Source of the DNA: Luteipulveratus halotolerans
GTDB taxonomy: Bacteria; Actinomycetota; Actinomycetes; Actinomycetales; Dermatophilaceae
NCBI RefSeq assembly: GCF_001247745.1
Contig: NZ_LAIR01000002.1
Coordinates: 2,294,001 to 2,358,000 of the forward strand
Length of the DNA stretch: 64,000 bases
Reading direction: 5' to 3'
The position numbers were made by a program, and so were the translations under genes. The notes under the pieces were generated by a model, which had not been told where the DNA came from, made no database searches, and saw only the letters and a program-made list of their open reading frames with translations. Below are positions 43,170 through 52,242 of the stretch, in pieces; the first letter of the stretch is position 1; each line of letters begins with the position of its first letter.

Positions 43170-44120
43170 CTAGACCTGCCCGACGAGCATCGGCTCGCCG
43201 GCCCGGTCGCGAAACGCCTGCGGGCTCAGGCCCTTGACCCGTTTGAACGCCGCACTCAGTCCGAACGCCGAGGCGTAGCCGACCTCACGCGCCGCACGCT
43301 CGAGGGTGGCGCCCTCGATGAGCAGGTCCGCGGCGAGCTGGATCCGCCAGCGGGTGAGGTACGCCATCGGCGGCTCGCCGACCACGGTGGCGAACCGCCT
43401 CGCCAGCGCGGCGCGCGAGACGCCGGTGAAGCCCGCGAGGGTCTGCACCGTCCACGGCTCGGCCGGGTTGTGGTGCATGGCAGCCAGGGCGGCGCGTACG
43501 ACGTCGTCGTCACCCGCGCTCGGCAGGCCCGACTCGGCGTCGTGCTCGGACCAGACCCGGAGCACGCCCATCAGCAGCAGGTCGAGCAGCCGGTCGATGA
43601 CGACGTCCTGGCCGGGCGAGGTGCGGTCGAGCTCGGTCTGCAGCATGTCGACGAGCGGCCACTCCAGCAGGTGCGCCGGCACCACGGTGGCTCGCGGAAG
43701 TGCTTGCAGCAGACGGGAACCCACCTCGTTGGACTCTGCATAGGTCGCGGTCACGAACACCGACTCGCCGTCGGGGTCGTCGCCCCAGGTGCGGACGCCG
43801 AGCGCGAGCTGGTCCTTGAGCAGCGTGCCGTCCGGTGAGTAGCAGCGGCCGTCGGCCTCGATCACAGCCAGGCGCGGTGCGGCCGGGTCGTCGTAGGCGT
43901 CGTACGGGTCGGTGCCGCGGACCAGCGCGACCTCACCGACGGCGATGTCGATGGTCTCGCCGTCGTCGAAGCGCAGCGTGAGGTCACCGCGGACAGGCGT
44001 GAGGACGCACAGGGCCGAGCGGTCCTCGATGCGCAGCTGCCAGCCCGCCCCGAGGCAGACCTTGAGCACGAACGCCCGCTGTGCACGGGGGCCGGCGAGC
44101 AGGGCGCTGGTCAGGTCCAT
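43170..44120 (-). CDS. AraC family regulator with cupin N-domain
   Basis: A 316-residue regulator. The N-terminal cupin-type sensor (LCVLTPVRGDLTLRFDDGETI, VGEVALVRGTDPYDAYDD) is followed by the C-terminal AraC DNA-binding domain (QTLAGFTGVSRAALARRFATVVG, VGYASAFGLSAAFKRVKGLSP). This type often controls a divergent NAD(P)H-binding oxidoreductase gene, as here (44205). ATG 44120 fits the family N-terminus MDLTSALLAG; the frame extends 14 codons upstream. Confidence 0.92.
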   Translation of the reverse strand: MDLTSALLAGPRAQRAFVLKVCLGAGWQLRIEDRSALCVLTPVRGDLTLRFDDGETIDIAVGEVALVRGTDPYDAYDDPAAPRLAVIEADGRCYSPDGTLLKDQLALGVRTWGDDPDGESVFVTATYAESNEVGSRLLQALPRATVVPAHLLEWPLVDMLQTELDRTSPGQDVVIDRLLDLLLMGVLRVWSEHDAESGLPSAGDDDVVRAALAAMHHNPAEPWTVQTLAGFTGVSRAALARRFATVVGEPPMAYLTRWRIQLAADLLIEGATLERAAREVGYASAFGLSAAFKRVKGLSPQAFRDRAGEPMLVGQV

Positions 44121-44204
44121 CGCTCCATCATGAGCGACGATCTCGTATGCAGACAAGAGCATGAAGCATGGTTCGTCTCATTGAACGCCCGTTGACTGTC
44201 ATGC

Positions 44205-45071
44205 ATGACCACACGAACCAGTATCCGACCCACCCGAGACCACCGCCCGACGACCGCACCGGTCGCCGTCACCTGCCCCCGCGGCAAGACCGGCCGGGAC
44301 GTCGTCCGAGCCCTGACCGAGGCCGGCCACGAGGTGCGCCCCGTCGGCCGCTCCGAGCAGATCACCTTCGACTGGACCGACCCGGCGACCTGGCGACCCG
44401 CGCTGACCGGGGCGCGGTCGGCGTACCTCGTGTTCCAGCCCGACCTGGCGATGCCCGGCGCCGCCGCAGCCATCGCCGGTGTCAGCCGGGTGGCCCGCGA
44501 CGAAGGCGTCGAGCACCTGGTGCTGCTGTCCGGGCGCAACGAGCCCGGCGCCCAGGACGCCGAGCAGGCCCTGCGCGACAGCGGCGTCGCCTGGACGATC
44601 GTGACAGCGTCGTTCTTCGCGCAGAACTTCACCGAGGGGCTCTACCACCCGGCCGTCATGGCCGGCACGATCACGCTGCCGACCGCCGACATGGCCGAGC
44701 CGTTCGCAGACACCGCCGACATCGCGGCCGTCGTGGCCGCCGCCCTCACCGACGAGCGCCACCGCGGCCGGACCTACGAGGCCAGTGGGCCACGGGCGTA
44801 CACCTTCACCGAGGTCGCCGCCCTGATCAGCGAGGTCACCGGCCGCGCCGTGCGGTTCGAGCAGGTCGCGCCCGAGGCGTTCACGGCGTACGGCGAGAGC
44901 CTGGGCCTCCCCCACGAGGACGCCGAGGGTCTGACGTACCTGTTCGCCGACATCCTCGACGGGCGCAACCGCGAACCGGCGGACGGCGTACAGCAGGCGC
45001 TCGGCCGTCCGGCCCGCTCACTGGCCGACGTCGTCACCGAGGCGGCTGCACAGGGGGTGTGGTCGGCATGA
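44205..45071 (+). CDS. NmrA-like NAD(P)-binding oxidoreductase
   Basis: A 288-residue atypical short-chain dehydrogenase of the NmrA/QOR2-like group. The Rossmann start is AVTCPRGKTGRDVVRALTEAGH, and it continues EHLVLLSGRNEPGAQDAEQAL and IVTASFFAQNFTEGLY, with the tail TGRAVRFEQVAPEAF. The usual GxxGxxG is altered to CPRGKTG. The substrate is unknown. ATG 44205 is divergent from the AraC gene by 84 bases and the end overlaps the DUF1772 gene by four, forming a two-gene operon. Confidence 0.88.
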   Translation: MTTRTSIRPTRDHRPTTAPVAVTCPRGKTGRDVVRALTEAGHEVRPVGRSEQITFDWTDPATWRPALTGARSAYLVFQPDLAMPGAAAAIAGVSRVARDEGVEHLVLLSGRNEPGAQDAEQALRDSGVAWTIVTASFFAQNFTEGLYHPAVMAGTITLPTADMAEPFADTADIAAVVAAALTDERHRGRTYEASGPRAYTFTEVAALISEVTGRAVRFEQVAPEAFTAYGESLGLPHEDAEGLTYLFADILDGRNREPADGVQQALGRPARSLADVVTEAAAQGVWSA

Positions 45072-45538
45072 GCTCGCTGCGCACCGCCGCGCTCCTGGCG
45101 ACGACCGTCACCACCGGGCTCATGGCCGGCGTCTACCTGACGTTCAGCATCGCCGTGCTGCCCGGCCTGTCGGCCACCGACGACCGCACGTTCGTGCTGG
45201 CCGAGCGCAGCATCAACATCAAGATCCTCAACGGCTGGTTCGCGATCGTGTTCGGCGGCCCGATCCTGCTGGGCGTCCTCGCGATCATCCTGGTGGCCGT
45301 CGCCGACCGCAGAGACGCGCTCCCCTGGCTGATCACTGCCGTCGTCCTGTACGCCGCGACCCTCGCCGTCACGTTCGCCGTCAGCATCCCGCTCAACGAC
45401 AGGCTGGAGGCGACGGAGAACATCGCCGAAGCGCGAAAAGCATTCGAGGACAACTGGATTCGCTGGAACGTCGTACGCACCGTGCTGGGGATCGCGTCGT
45501 TCGGCGCTCTGCTCGGAGCGCTGCGCGCCCACCCCTGA
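45068..45538 (+). CDS. DUF1772 (anthrone oxygenase-like) membrane protein
   Basis: A 156-residue membrane protein with four predicted helices (AALLATTVTTGLMAGVYL, AIVFGGPILLGVLAIILVAV, LITAVVLYAATLAVTFAVSI, RTVLGIASFGALLGALRA). The DUF1772 features IPLNDRLEA and FEDNWIRWNVVRT are present. Fungal members oxidise anthrones; bacterial ones are uncharacterised. ATGA overlap with the NmrA gene. Likely works with it, under the AraC regulator. Confidence 0.88.
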   Translation: MSSLRTAALLATTVTTGLMAGVYLTFSIAVLPGLSATDDRTFVLAERSINIKILNGWFAIVFGGPILLGVLAIILVAVADRRDALPWLITAVVLYAATLAVTFAVSIPLNDRLEATENIAEARKAFEDNWIRWNVVRTVLGIASFGALLGALRAHP

Positions 45539-45623
45539 GCACGACTACCCCGCAGTCGTGAAGGTGGGTACGCCGGCGCCCGGGTAGGTCTAGTCTCAGC
45601 CCAGGGCACGGGGAGGACGACGC

Positions 45624-46058
45624 ATGGACGAGCGCACGCGCGTGCGACCGGCAGACCCGTGGCGATCCGCTGCGGTCTCGCTCGCTCACGTGTGCGCCCT
45701 CCTCGGCGCGCTGGCGCTGATCGCCGTGATGGCCACCCTGGTCTTCCTCCTCGCGTACGACGCCAGCACCGGCGGGGACGCGCGAAGAAACCCTGTCTGG
45801 ATCGCGGGAGCCGCGCTGATCCTCCTGGCACAGGTCGCCGTGCTCGTCACGGGTCGGCGTGGTGCCGTTCTGACGGCGCGGGAGCGCCCTGCGGGCCCCG
45901 TGCTGGTGGTCGTCGCAGGTGCCCTGGTGGCGGTGCAAGGCGCCTGGCTCTCGGTCCACGGTGCCGGGGCTCTCGGCGCACTCGCCGCCCTGTGCGGCAT
46001 CACCACGGTCGTCGCGGGAGCCGTCGTGACGCAGGCGCGCAGGACGTCGCGTCCGTGA
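45624..46058 (+). CDS. Four-helix membrane protein of unknown function
   Basis: A 144-residue protein with four hydrophobic segments (VCALLGALALIAVMATLVFLL, WIAGAALILLAQVAVLV, PVLVVVAGALVAVQGAWL, AALCGITTVVAGAVV) and a short basic tail. I do not recognise a family. GGGGAGG precedes ATG 45624. It stands alone between the DUF1772 gene and the convergent helicase gene. Confidence 0.75.
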   Translation: MDERTRVRPADPWRSAAVSLAHVCALLGALALIAVMATLVFLLAYDASTGGDARRNPVWIAGAALILLAQVAVLVTGRRGAVLTARERPAGPVLVVVAGALVAVQGAWLSVHGAGALGALAALCGITTVVAGAVVTQARRTSRP

Positions 46059-46077
46059 GCGCGCCGTCCCGGGAGGC

Positions 46078-46091
46078 CCCGACGCGTCGGG
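46078..46091. terminator. Short perfect palindrome between convergent genes
   Basis: CCCGACGCGTCGGG, a perfect 14-bp palindrome in the 57-base space between the membrane-protein and helicase genes. Probable weak bidirectional terminator. Confidence 0.5.
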
Positions 46092-46115
46092 AGCCTGCGG
46101 CGACCGTGAGTCGCG

Positions 46116-47873
46116 TCAGCGGCGGCCGACGAACCACTTGCGGATGAGCTCGATCCGCGCACTCACCTGATCGGTCGAGGCGCGGTCGAGCGTCGGGCCG
46201 CCGCACTGCGTACGCAGGTCGTTGTGGATCGTCGCGTGCGCCTGACCGGACTTGCGGGCGAACGCCGCGACCAGCGAGTTGAGCTCTTTGCGCTGTGCGG
46301 CCAGCGCGCGGTGAGCCGCCATGGGAGCGTCGTCGACGGGCCTCTTGCGCCCGGCCTTGACCTGCTTGCTCTGGCGCTGGCGCAGCAGCTCGCTGACCTG
46401 CTCGGGCTCGAGCAGCCCCGGCAGACCGAGGTAGTCCTGCTCGTCGTCGCTGCCGGCCTCGGCGCCCATGCCGTACTGCTGGGCGTCGAACAGCACGTGG
46501 TCGAACTCGGCCTCGGACTCCAGCGCCTCGAACGACAGCTGGTCGTCACCGCCGAGGGCCTTCTCCTCGCGGTTGGCCTCGGCGATCAGGCCCTCTTCCT
46601 CGGCCCAGATCGACTCCTCGCCCGGCTTCTTGGGCCGGTCGAGGGCGTGGTCACGCTGGTCCTCCATGCGCGAGGCGTGCTCGAGGATGAGCGGGACGCT
46701 CGGCAGGAACACCGACGCGGTCTCACCGCGGCGGCGGGCCCGGACGAAGCGCCCCACGGCCTGCGCGAAGAACAGCGGCGTCGAGGTCGACGTGGCATAG
46801 ACGCCGACCGCGAGGCGCGGCACGTCGACGCCCTCGGACACCATGCGCACCGCGACCATCCAGCGGTCGTCGCTCTCGGCGAACTCCTCGATGCGCGAGG
46901 AAGCGCCGGCGTCGTCGGACAGCACGACGGTGGGCTTGACGCCCGTGATCACCTCGAGCGTGCGGGCGTACGAGCGCGCCGCCGTCTGGTTGGACGCGAT
47001 GACCAGCCCGCCGGCGTCGGCGACGTGCCGGCGTACCTCCGAGAGCCGCTTGTCGGCTGCGCGCAGCACCGACGGGATCCACTCACCCTTGGGGTCCAGG
47101 GCGGTGCGCCAGGCCTGCGCGGTGGCGTCCTTGGTCATGGGCTCGCCGAGCCGGGCCGCGATCTCGTCGCCCGCGCTGGTGCGCCAGCGCATGTTGCCGC
47201 CGTAGGCCATGAACAGCACCGGGCGCACGACGCCGTCACGCAAGGCCTCGGCGTAGCCGTAGGTGTAGTCGCTGGCCGACCGCCGGATGCCGTGCTCGTC
47301 CTCGGCGTAGGTGACGAACGGGATCGGGCTGGTGTCGGACCGGAACGGCGTACCGGTCAGCGAGAGGCGACGGGTGGCCGGCTCGAACGCCTCACGCAGC
47401 GCATCGCCCCACGACTTCGCGTCGCCGCCGTGGTGGATCTCATCCAGGATCACCAGGGTCGGGACGGTCTCGGTGCGGCTGCGGTGCAGGAGCGGGCGGC
47501 TGGCGACACCGGCGTACGTCACCGCGATGCCGTCGTAGTCGGCCGCGTGGACCTCTTGGGCGTTGGTGAACTTCGGGTCGATGTTGATGCCGACACGGGC
47601 TGCAGCGTCGGCCCACTGCGTCTTGAGGTGCTCGGTCGGGGCGACGATGGTGATCTGGCGGACAATGCCCGCACCCAACAGCTCGGTGGCGACCCGCAGT
47701 GCGTAGGTCGTCTTGCCGGCGCCCGGCGTCGCGACCGCAAGGAAGTCGCGCGGGCCTTCGGTGAGGTAGGTCTGCAAGGCCTCGGCCTGCCAGGCGCGCA
47801 ACTTGCTGGCAGTGCCCCAGGCCGCCCGCTCCGGGAAGGCTGGTGACAGGTGGGAGGCGGCCGAGGTGCTCAT
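46116..47873 (-). CDS. DEAD/DEAH-box (SF2) helicase, single-protein type
   Basis: A 585-residue SF2 helicase. Motif I is LAVATPGAGKTTYALRVA, motif II LVILDEIHHGG (DEIH), motif III LSLTGTPFRSD, and the C-terminal half has AVRMVSEGVDVPRLAVGVY and the arginine-finger motif FFAQAVGRFVRARRRG. The N-terminus holds a Q-motif-like LRAWQAEALQTYL. The last about 120 residues are charged and helical and not a known domain. ATG 47873 is used; TTG 47882 is an alternative. Likely a DNA-repair or restriction-like translocase; the family is common in actinobacteria and uncharacterised. Confidence 0.9.
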   Translation of the reverse strand: MSTSAASHLSPAFPERAAWGTASKLRAWQAEALQTYLTEGPRDFLAVATPGAGKTTYALRVATELLGAGIVRQITIVAPTEHLKTQWADAAARVGINIDPKFTNAQEVHAADYDGIAVTYAGVASRPLLHRSRTETVPTLVILDEIHHGGDAKSWGDALREAFEPATRRLSLTGTPFRSDTSPIPFVTYAEDEHGIRRSASDYTYGYAEALRDGVVRPVLFMAYGGNMRWRTSAGDEIAARLGEPMTKDATAQAWRTALDPKGEWIPSVLRAADKRLSEVRRHVADAGGLVIASNQTAARSYARTLEVITGVKPTVVLSDDAGASSRIEEFAESDDRWMVAVRMVSEGVDVPRLAVGVYATSTSTPLFFAQAVGRFVRARRRGETASVFLPSVPLILEHASRMEDQRDHALDRPKKPGEESIWAEEEGLIAEANREEKALGGDDQLSFEALESEAEFDHVLFDAQQYGMGAEAGSDDEQDYLGLPGLLEPEQVSELLRQRQSKQVKAGRKRPVDDAPMAAHRALAAQRKELNSLVAAFARKSGQAHATIHNDLRTQCGGPTLDRASTDQVSARIELIRKWFVGRR

Positions 47874-47908
47874 CGCGCGCAACCTTAACCAGCCTGAGCG
47901 ACAGACAC

Positions 47909-47938
47909 GTCGAGGCCCCGCCGCGGCGGGGCCTCGAC
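47909..47938 (-). terminator. 30-bp perfect palindrome after the metalloprotease gene
   Basis: A perfect palindrome whose left half is GTCGAGGCCCCGCCG. It lies 18 bases past the stop of the M43 protease gene and before the helicase start on the same strand, so it should terminate the protease transcript. Confidence 0.75.
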
Positions 47939-47956
47939 TCGGTCACATGCTGCGGA

Positions 47957-48910
47957 TCAGCCGCGGTAGGTGGCCCACTGGGCCTGCATGCGCGTCACCT
48001 GACCGGGCGTGAACTCGTTCATGCACGCGTCCTCGGTGTAGTCCATGAAGTTGTGGATCGGGTCGGCACCAGGCGCCGTGCACGTGTCGCGCCCGGTCGG
48101 GCAGCCGAACGCCGGCGAAGCCTCAGCGGCCGTGTCGGCGACCTGGTCGCCCTGACCCTGACAGCCGCCCTGGAAGGTGTGGTAGAGCCCCAACCAGTGG
48201 CCGACCTCATGGGTGGCGGTGTCGCCCTCGTCGTACGGCTTGGCGGAGCCGCCGGGCAGACTCTCGTCGAGCACGACGACGCCGTCGGTGCTGGAGACCT
48301 TCTTCTTGGGGAAGGTCGCCCAGCCGAGCAGGTCGTCGCCGAGGTCGGCCGAGTAGATGTTGAGGTCGGCGTTGGTGCCCTGGCGCAGGGTCGACTTCAT
48401 CTGCTTCTCAGCGGTGCTGCCGGGCGTGATGCCCTGGTACCAGGCCGCGTTGTCGGTGACGGTCGTCCCGGCCAGCGTGAAGGAGAAGCCGCTGCCGGCG
48501 TACGCGTCGTTGAGGACCTGGATCTGGCTGTCGATCTGCGACGCAGGCAGCTGACCGGTCGAGCCGGCGGTGATGGTGTGCCAGTAGACCTTGATCGTGA
48601 CCGGGCTGAACGCCGCAGACGAGCCCTTGCGCAGGGTGCCGCGGGCGTCGGTCGAGAAGCCCCGGGCAGCTGCATCACGGGCGAACGAACGCTCCTGGGC
48701 CTCGACCTGGGCAGCGGTCAGCGTGTTGGGGTCGTGACCGTGCCCACCGGCCTTGACGCGCGCCTCGGCGGGCGCATCGGCACCGCGGGTGACGCAGTCG
48801 CTGCTCGTGCTCGGGGCGGACCCGATGCTGTGCGGTGCGGGGCCGGCCAGAGCCAGGCCGGCTGCGGCCAGCGAGACGGCGGACAGGATCGTGATGGGTC
48901 GGCGACTCAT
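47957..48910 (-). CDS. Secreted M43 (pappalysin-like) zinc metalloprotease
   Basis: A 317-residue protein with a signal peptide (RRPITILSAVSLAAAGLALA) and a zinc-binding ATHEVGHWLGLYHTF (the extended HExxHxxGxxH of metzincins). MDYTEDACMNEFTPGQ is the Met-turn region. Cys residues that would form disulfides are at CQGQ and CPTGRDTC. It is an M43B-type protease like those in many actinobacteria. It may act on extracellular proteins; it could be made as a zymogen with a pro-region (about residues 35-95). ATG 48910 has GGGAG upstream. Confidence 0.92.
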   Translation of the reverse strand: MSRRPITILSAVSLAAAGLALAGPAPHSIGSAPSTSSDCVTRGADAPAEARVKAGGHGHDPNTLTAAQVEAQERSFARDAAARGFSTDARGTLRKGSSAAFSPVTIKVYWHTITAGSTGQLPASQIDSQIQVLNDAYAGSGFSFTLAGTTVTDNAAWYQGITPGSTAEKQMKSTLRQGTNADLNIYSADLGDDLLGWATFPKKKVSSTDGVVVLDESLPGGSAKPYDEGDTATHEVGHWLGLYHTFQGGCQGQGDQVADTAAEASPAFGCPTGRDTCTAPGADPIHNFMDYTEDACMNEFTPGQVTRMQAQWATYRG

Positions 48911-49019
48911 GAGAGCTCCCTTTCGTCAGCGCGCCCGGGGTCGGGGCGTCACTGCGCCGAAACGTACTCGCCACCCGCCGCCCGCATGGCGTTCGAGAGC
49001 AACCGGAATCGTCCGGGGA

Positions 49020-49331
49020 CTACTTGTCGCCGCCGTCCTGGGGCTCGCGCAGGCCGTCGTAGATCTCCTGGCACATCGGGCAGACCGGGAACTTCTTCGG
49101 GTCGCGGCCCGGCACCCAGATCTTGCCGCACAGCGCCGTCACGGGCTCACCGGACAGAGCGCTCTCGAGGATCTTCTCCTTGCGCACGTAGTGCGAGAAG
49201 CGCTCGTGGTCGCCCGGCTCGGCCTCCTGCTCCTGGACCTGCTCGCGCTCGAGCACGGCCGTCGAGGTCTGAGGGCCGCCCGGCTCCTGCGGTGCACCAG
49301 GCTGGTTCGGGTCGTCGAGTGGCGTGCTCAT
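49020..49331 (-). CDS. DUF3039 protein
   Basis: A 103-residue actinobacterial protein. The C-terminal DUF3039 part (HYVRKEKILESALSGEPVTALCGKIWVP, then FPVCPMCQEIY, each quoted in part) has a CGKxW and CPxC arrangement that may bind zinc. The N-terminal 45 residues are disordered and rich in Pro, Gln and Glu. Function is unknown. It has the same orientation as, and lies 78 bases after, the yqgE gene. Confidence 0.9.
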   Translation of the reverse strand: MSTPLDDPNQPGAPQEPGGPQTSTAVLEREQVQEQEAEPGDHERFSHYVRKEKILESALSGEPVTALCGKIWVPGRDPKKFPVCPMCQEIYDGLREPQDGGDK

Positions 49332-49409
49332 GGTGGTGAGTCTAGGTCGGCGGCGTACGCCGGTCGCGCGGGCTGGTCCGGGCGCGACCCGGCCCGCCGG
49401 TCGAGGTGG

Positions 49410-49979
49410 CTAGTTCAGCGACGGATCGGCGGGGTACGACGCGACGTAGCGCAGCGTGCCCGGCTGGCGACGCAGGACGTCAGCCCACAGGTCGCTGGGC
49501 TCGCGGGTGAACGCGTCGCGAGCCTCGGCGTCGACGACGAACCAGGACCCGCGGCGGATCTCACCCTCCAGCTGGCCGCCGGTCCAGCCGGCATAACCGG
49601 CGAAGATCCGCAGTGCGGCGACCTCGGGCATGACCACCACCGGCGGTGCGTCGAGGTCGACGAGGCCGACGGCTCCGAACAGCCGCTTGATGCCGAGCGA
49701 GCTGTCGTCGCCCGGCACCGAGACCAGACCGAGCGCGGAGTCCAGGGACACCGGGCCGCCCTGGAACAGGCACTGCGGTGTGGCGACGTGCTCCTGCCAC
49801 CCGGGCAGGACCGCGTCGACGTCAGCGCTCAGCGGCCGGTTGAGCACCAGACCGTGGGCGCCGTCGTCGTCGTGGTGCAGGACGAGCACGACACTGCGGT
49901 CGAACACATCACCCTCATCGGGCTGCTCGTCGCCACCGCGCGGGGCGGCGACGAGCAGGCGTCCGGTGAGGTCGTTCAC
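49410..49979 (-). CDS. YqgE/AlgH family protein
   Basis: A 189-residue protein of the UPF0301 (YqgE/AlgH) family. Typical blocks are GRLLVAAPRGGDEQPDEGDVFDRSVVLVLHH, GAHGLVLNRPLSADVD, CLFQGGPVSLDSALGL and IFAGYAGWTGGQLEGEI (each in part). GTG 49979 starts the usual N-terminus. The molecular function is unproven; the fold is known but activity is not. It lies 22 bases after the DEAD-box gene on the same strand. Confidence 0.94.
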   Translation of the reverse strand: MNDLTGRLLVAAPRGGDEQPDEGDVFDRSVVLVLHHDDDGAHGLVLNRPLSADVDAVLPGWQEHVATPQCLFQGGPVSLDSALGLVSVPGDDSSLGIKRLFGAVGLVDLDAPPVVVMPEVAALRIFAGYAGWTGGQLEGEIRRGSWFVVDAEARDAFTREPSDLWADVLRRQPGTLRYVASYPADPSLN

Positions 49980-50001
49980 GCCGCCTATTGTGACCTGCCG
50001 G

Positions 50002-52242
50002 TCAGTCGGCTCGGCGCGGACGGGGCCCACGGCCCCGCTCGCCGTACGACGACCCGCCGTGGCCGGAGCCACTGCGGTGGCCGCCGCGTGGACCGCCCGA
50101 ACGCTGGCCGTAGCCGCCCGAACGCTGGCCGTAGCCACCACGACGCGGGCCACCGCCACGACCGCCCCGGTGCGGGGTGAGGATGCGGTAGAGGTCGTCG
50201 TCGCTGACCGGCCGCCCCTCGGGCGTGCTGCCACCCGCGTCGGCGATGACCGAGTCACCCGGGCGAGCCTTCTGCAGCTCGGTCTCGACACCGGCGTCGT
50301 CCAGGAGACGCTGGACCGTACGACGCTGGTGCGGCAGCGCGAGGGTCACGACGGTGCCCTTCTCACCGGCGCGAGCCGTGCGGCCGGCGCGGTGGAGGTA
50401 GTCCTTGTGGTCGGCCGGCGGGTCGATCTGCAGGACGACGCCCACGTCGTCGACGTGGATGCCGCGCGCGGCGACATCGGTGGCGACGAGGACGGGCACG
50501 CGGCCGTCCTTGAACGCCGACAGCACCTTGTTGCGCTGCCCCTGGTTGAGGCCACCGTGCAGCGCCGCCGCGACGACACCCTGGTCGCGCAGCTCGCCGG
50601 CGACGCGGTCGGCACCGAGCTTGGTGCGGCAGAAGACCACGGTCCGGCCCTCGCGGTTGGCCACCTCGGCGGTGACGGCCTTCTTGTCGCGCGGCTCGAT
50701 CAGCAGCGCGTGGTGGCTCATCGTCGTGACGGACGCCTGCGCGTCATCGGTCGAGTGGGTCACCGGGTCGACGAGGTACTTGTCGACCAGGGTGTCGATG
50801 CCGCGGTCGAGGGTCGCGGAGAACAGGAGCCGCTGACCGCCCTCGGGCACCAGGTCGAGGATCTCGGTGATGGCCTCGAGGAAGCCCATCTCGGCCATGT
50901 GGTCGGCCTCGTCGAGGATCGCGACCTCGACACGCGACAGGTCGGCCGCGCCGCGCTCGATCAGGTCGCTGAGGCGACCCGGCGTGGCGATGAGCAGGTC
51001 GACACCGCGCTCGAGCGCCTGCAGCTGCGGCTCGTACGGCATGCCGCCGGCGACCAGCTTGTGGCGCAGACCGACGACGTGGACGAGCGGCTGCAGGGCG
51101 TCGCTGACCTGCATGGCGAGCTCGCGGGTCGGCGTCAGGATGATGGCGCGCGGCTGGTGCGGGCGGGCCTTGCCGCCGGCAGCCAGACGGGCGAGCGTGG
51201 GCAGGCCGAACGACAGGGTCTTGCCCGAGCCGGTACGACCGCGGCCGAGGACGTCCTTGCCGGCGAGCGCGTCCGGGATGGTCGCCTGCTGGATCGGGAA
51301 CGGCGCGGTGATGCCGTCGCGGGCGAGCCGCTCGGCGATCGCGTCGGGCAGGCCGAGCGCGGCAAAACCGTTGTCGCTCAGGTCAACTCGCTCATGCGGC
51401 GCCGGCTTGCTCGTGGCCTGGACGTCATCGCGACGCTCCCGCTGCGGCCGCTCGGCGCGGTCGTACGACGGTCGCTCGGCGCGGTCGTCGCGGCGACCCT
51501 GGTAGCCCCCGCGGTGGTCGTCACGCTGACCGCGGTAGCCACCGGAACGGTTGTCGTCGCGGTTGCCGCGGTAGCCCCCGCGGTCGTTGTCGTCGCGGCG
51601 CCCCTGGTAGCCACCGGAACGGTTGTCGTCACGGCGACCCTGGTAGCCGCCCGAGCGGTTGTCATCGCGGTTGCCGCGGTAACCGCCACGGTCCTCACCG
51701 TCACGGCGACCCTGGTAGCCCCCGCGGCTGTCATCGCGCGGACCGCGGTAACCACCGCGGCTGTCGTCACGCTGACCGCGGTAGCCGCCCGAGCGGTCGT
51801 CATCACGACGGCCCTGGTAGCCACCGGAACGGTTGTCGTCACGCTGACCGCGGTAACCGCCGCGGTCGGTGTCGTCCCGACGGCCCTGGTACCCACCGGA
51901 ACGGTTGTCGTCACGACGGCCCTGGTAGCCGCCACGGTCCTCACGGTTGCCGCGGTAACCGCCGCGGTCGTTGTCGTCCCGACGGCCCTGGTACCCACCG
52001 GAGCGGTTGTCGTCGCGGTTGCCGCGGTAGCCGTCCTCGCGACGGCCCTGGTAGCCACCGGAACGGCTCTCATCGCGCTGACCGCGGTAGCCACCGCGGT
52101 CCTCGCGAACCGGCCGGCTGCTGCTGTCGGAGGCTTCACTCCGGCTGCGCTTGACCTGCTTACGGACGACGGCGCGCTGCGCCTCCATCTTCTGGGCGCG
52201 CGACCAGCGCGCCTTCTTCTGGGCACCGTGAGATGACTTCAC
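50002..52242 (-). CDS. DEAD-box RNA helicase with RGG/RGN repeats
   Basis: A 746-residue RNA helicase. Residues 1-48 are basic; residues 49-253 are 18 tandem GYxG units of the kind RGGYQGRRDD; residues about 290-640 are the helicase core with ATIPDALAGKDVLGRGRTGSGKT, PTRELAMQVSDAL, AILDEADHMAEMGF (DEAD), FSATL and the C-terminal VATDVAARGIHVDDVG and HRAGRTARAG. The tail is again RGG-rich (GGYGQRSGG...). RNA remodelling in cold, ribosome assembly or RNA condensates is likely. GTG 52242 (MKSSHGAQKKARWSRAQK) is the start. Confidence 0.92.
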   Translation of the reverse strand: MKSSHGAQKKARWSRAQKMEAQRAVVRKQVKRSRSEASDSSSRPVREDRGGYRGQRDESRSGGYQGRREDGYRGNRDDNRSGGYQGRRDDNDRGGYRGNREDRGGYQGRRDDNRSGGYQGRRDDTDRGGYRGQRDDNRSGGYQGRRDDDRSGGYRGQRDDSRGGYRGPRDDSRGGYQGRRDGEDRGGYRGNRDDNRSGGYQGRRDDNRSGGYQGRRDDNDRGGYRGNRDDNRSGGYRGQRDDHRGGYQGRRDDRAERPSYDRAERPQRERRDDVQATSKPAPHERVDLSDNGFAALGLPDAIAERLARDGITAPFPIQQATIPDALAGKDVLGRGRTGSGKTLSFGLPTLARLAAGGKARPHQPRAIILTPTRELAMQVSDALQPLVHVVGLRHKLVAGGMPYEPQLQALERGVDLLIATPGRLSDLIERGAADLSRVEVAILDEADHMAEMGFLEAITEILDLVPEGGQRLLFSATLDRGIDTLVDKYLVDPVTHSTDDAQASVTTMSHHALLIEPRDKKAVTAEVANREGRTVVFCRTKLGADRVAGELRDQGVVAAALHGGLNQGQRNKVLSAFKDGRVPVLVATDVAARGIHVDDVGVVLQIDPPADHKDYLHRAGRTARAGEKGTVVTLALPHQRRTVQRLLDDAGVETELQKARPGDSVIADAGGSTPEGRPVSDDDLYRILTPHRGGRGGGPRRGGYGQRSGGYGQRSGGPRGGHRSGSGHGGSSYGERGRGPRPRRAD
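51484..52098 (-). repeat. In-frame coding repeat (18 GYxG units) of the DEAD-box gene
   Basis: The DNA here is built from 10-12-codon units encoding GGYQGRRDDNRS, GGYRGNRDDN and GGYRGQRDD variants. Copies alternate between two forms (YQGRR and YRG(N/Q)R), a sign of duplication in pairs. Codon use is biased to GC-rich synonyms. The opposite strand stays open by accident of this repeat. Confidence 0.85.

Noticed and set aside
51484..52098. Regular repeat that could be taken for a CRISPR array
   Set aside because: Units are in-frame and coding, not of constant length, have no unique spacers, and no cas genes are near.
49630..52236. An 868-codon open frame on the plus strand opposite the DEAD-box gene, rich in Val, Ala and Thr
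   Set aside because: It is the antisense of the RGG repeat; the real gene on the minus strand has full helicase motifs. The Val/Ala repeats are a by-product of GGY and RRDD codons.
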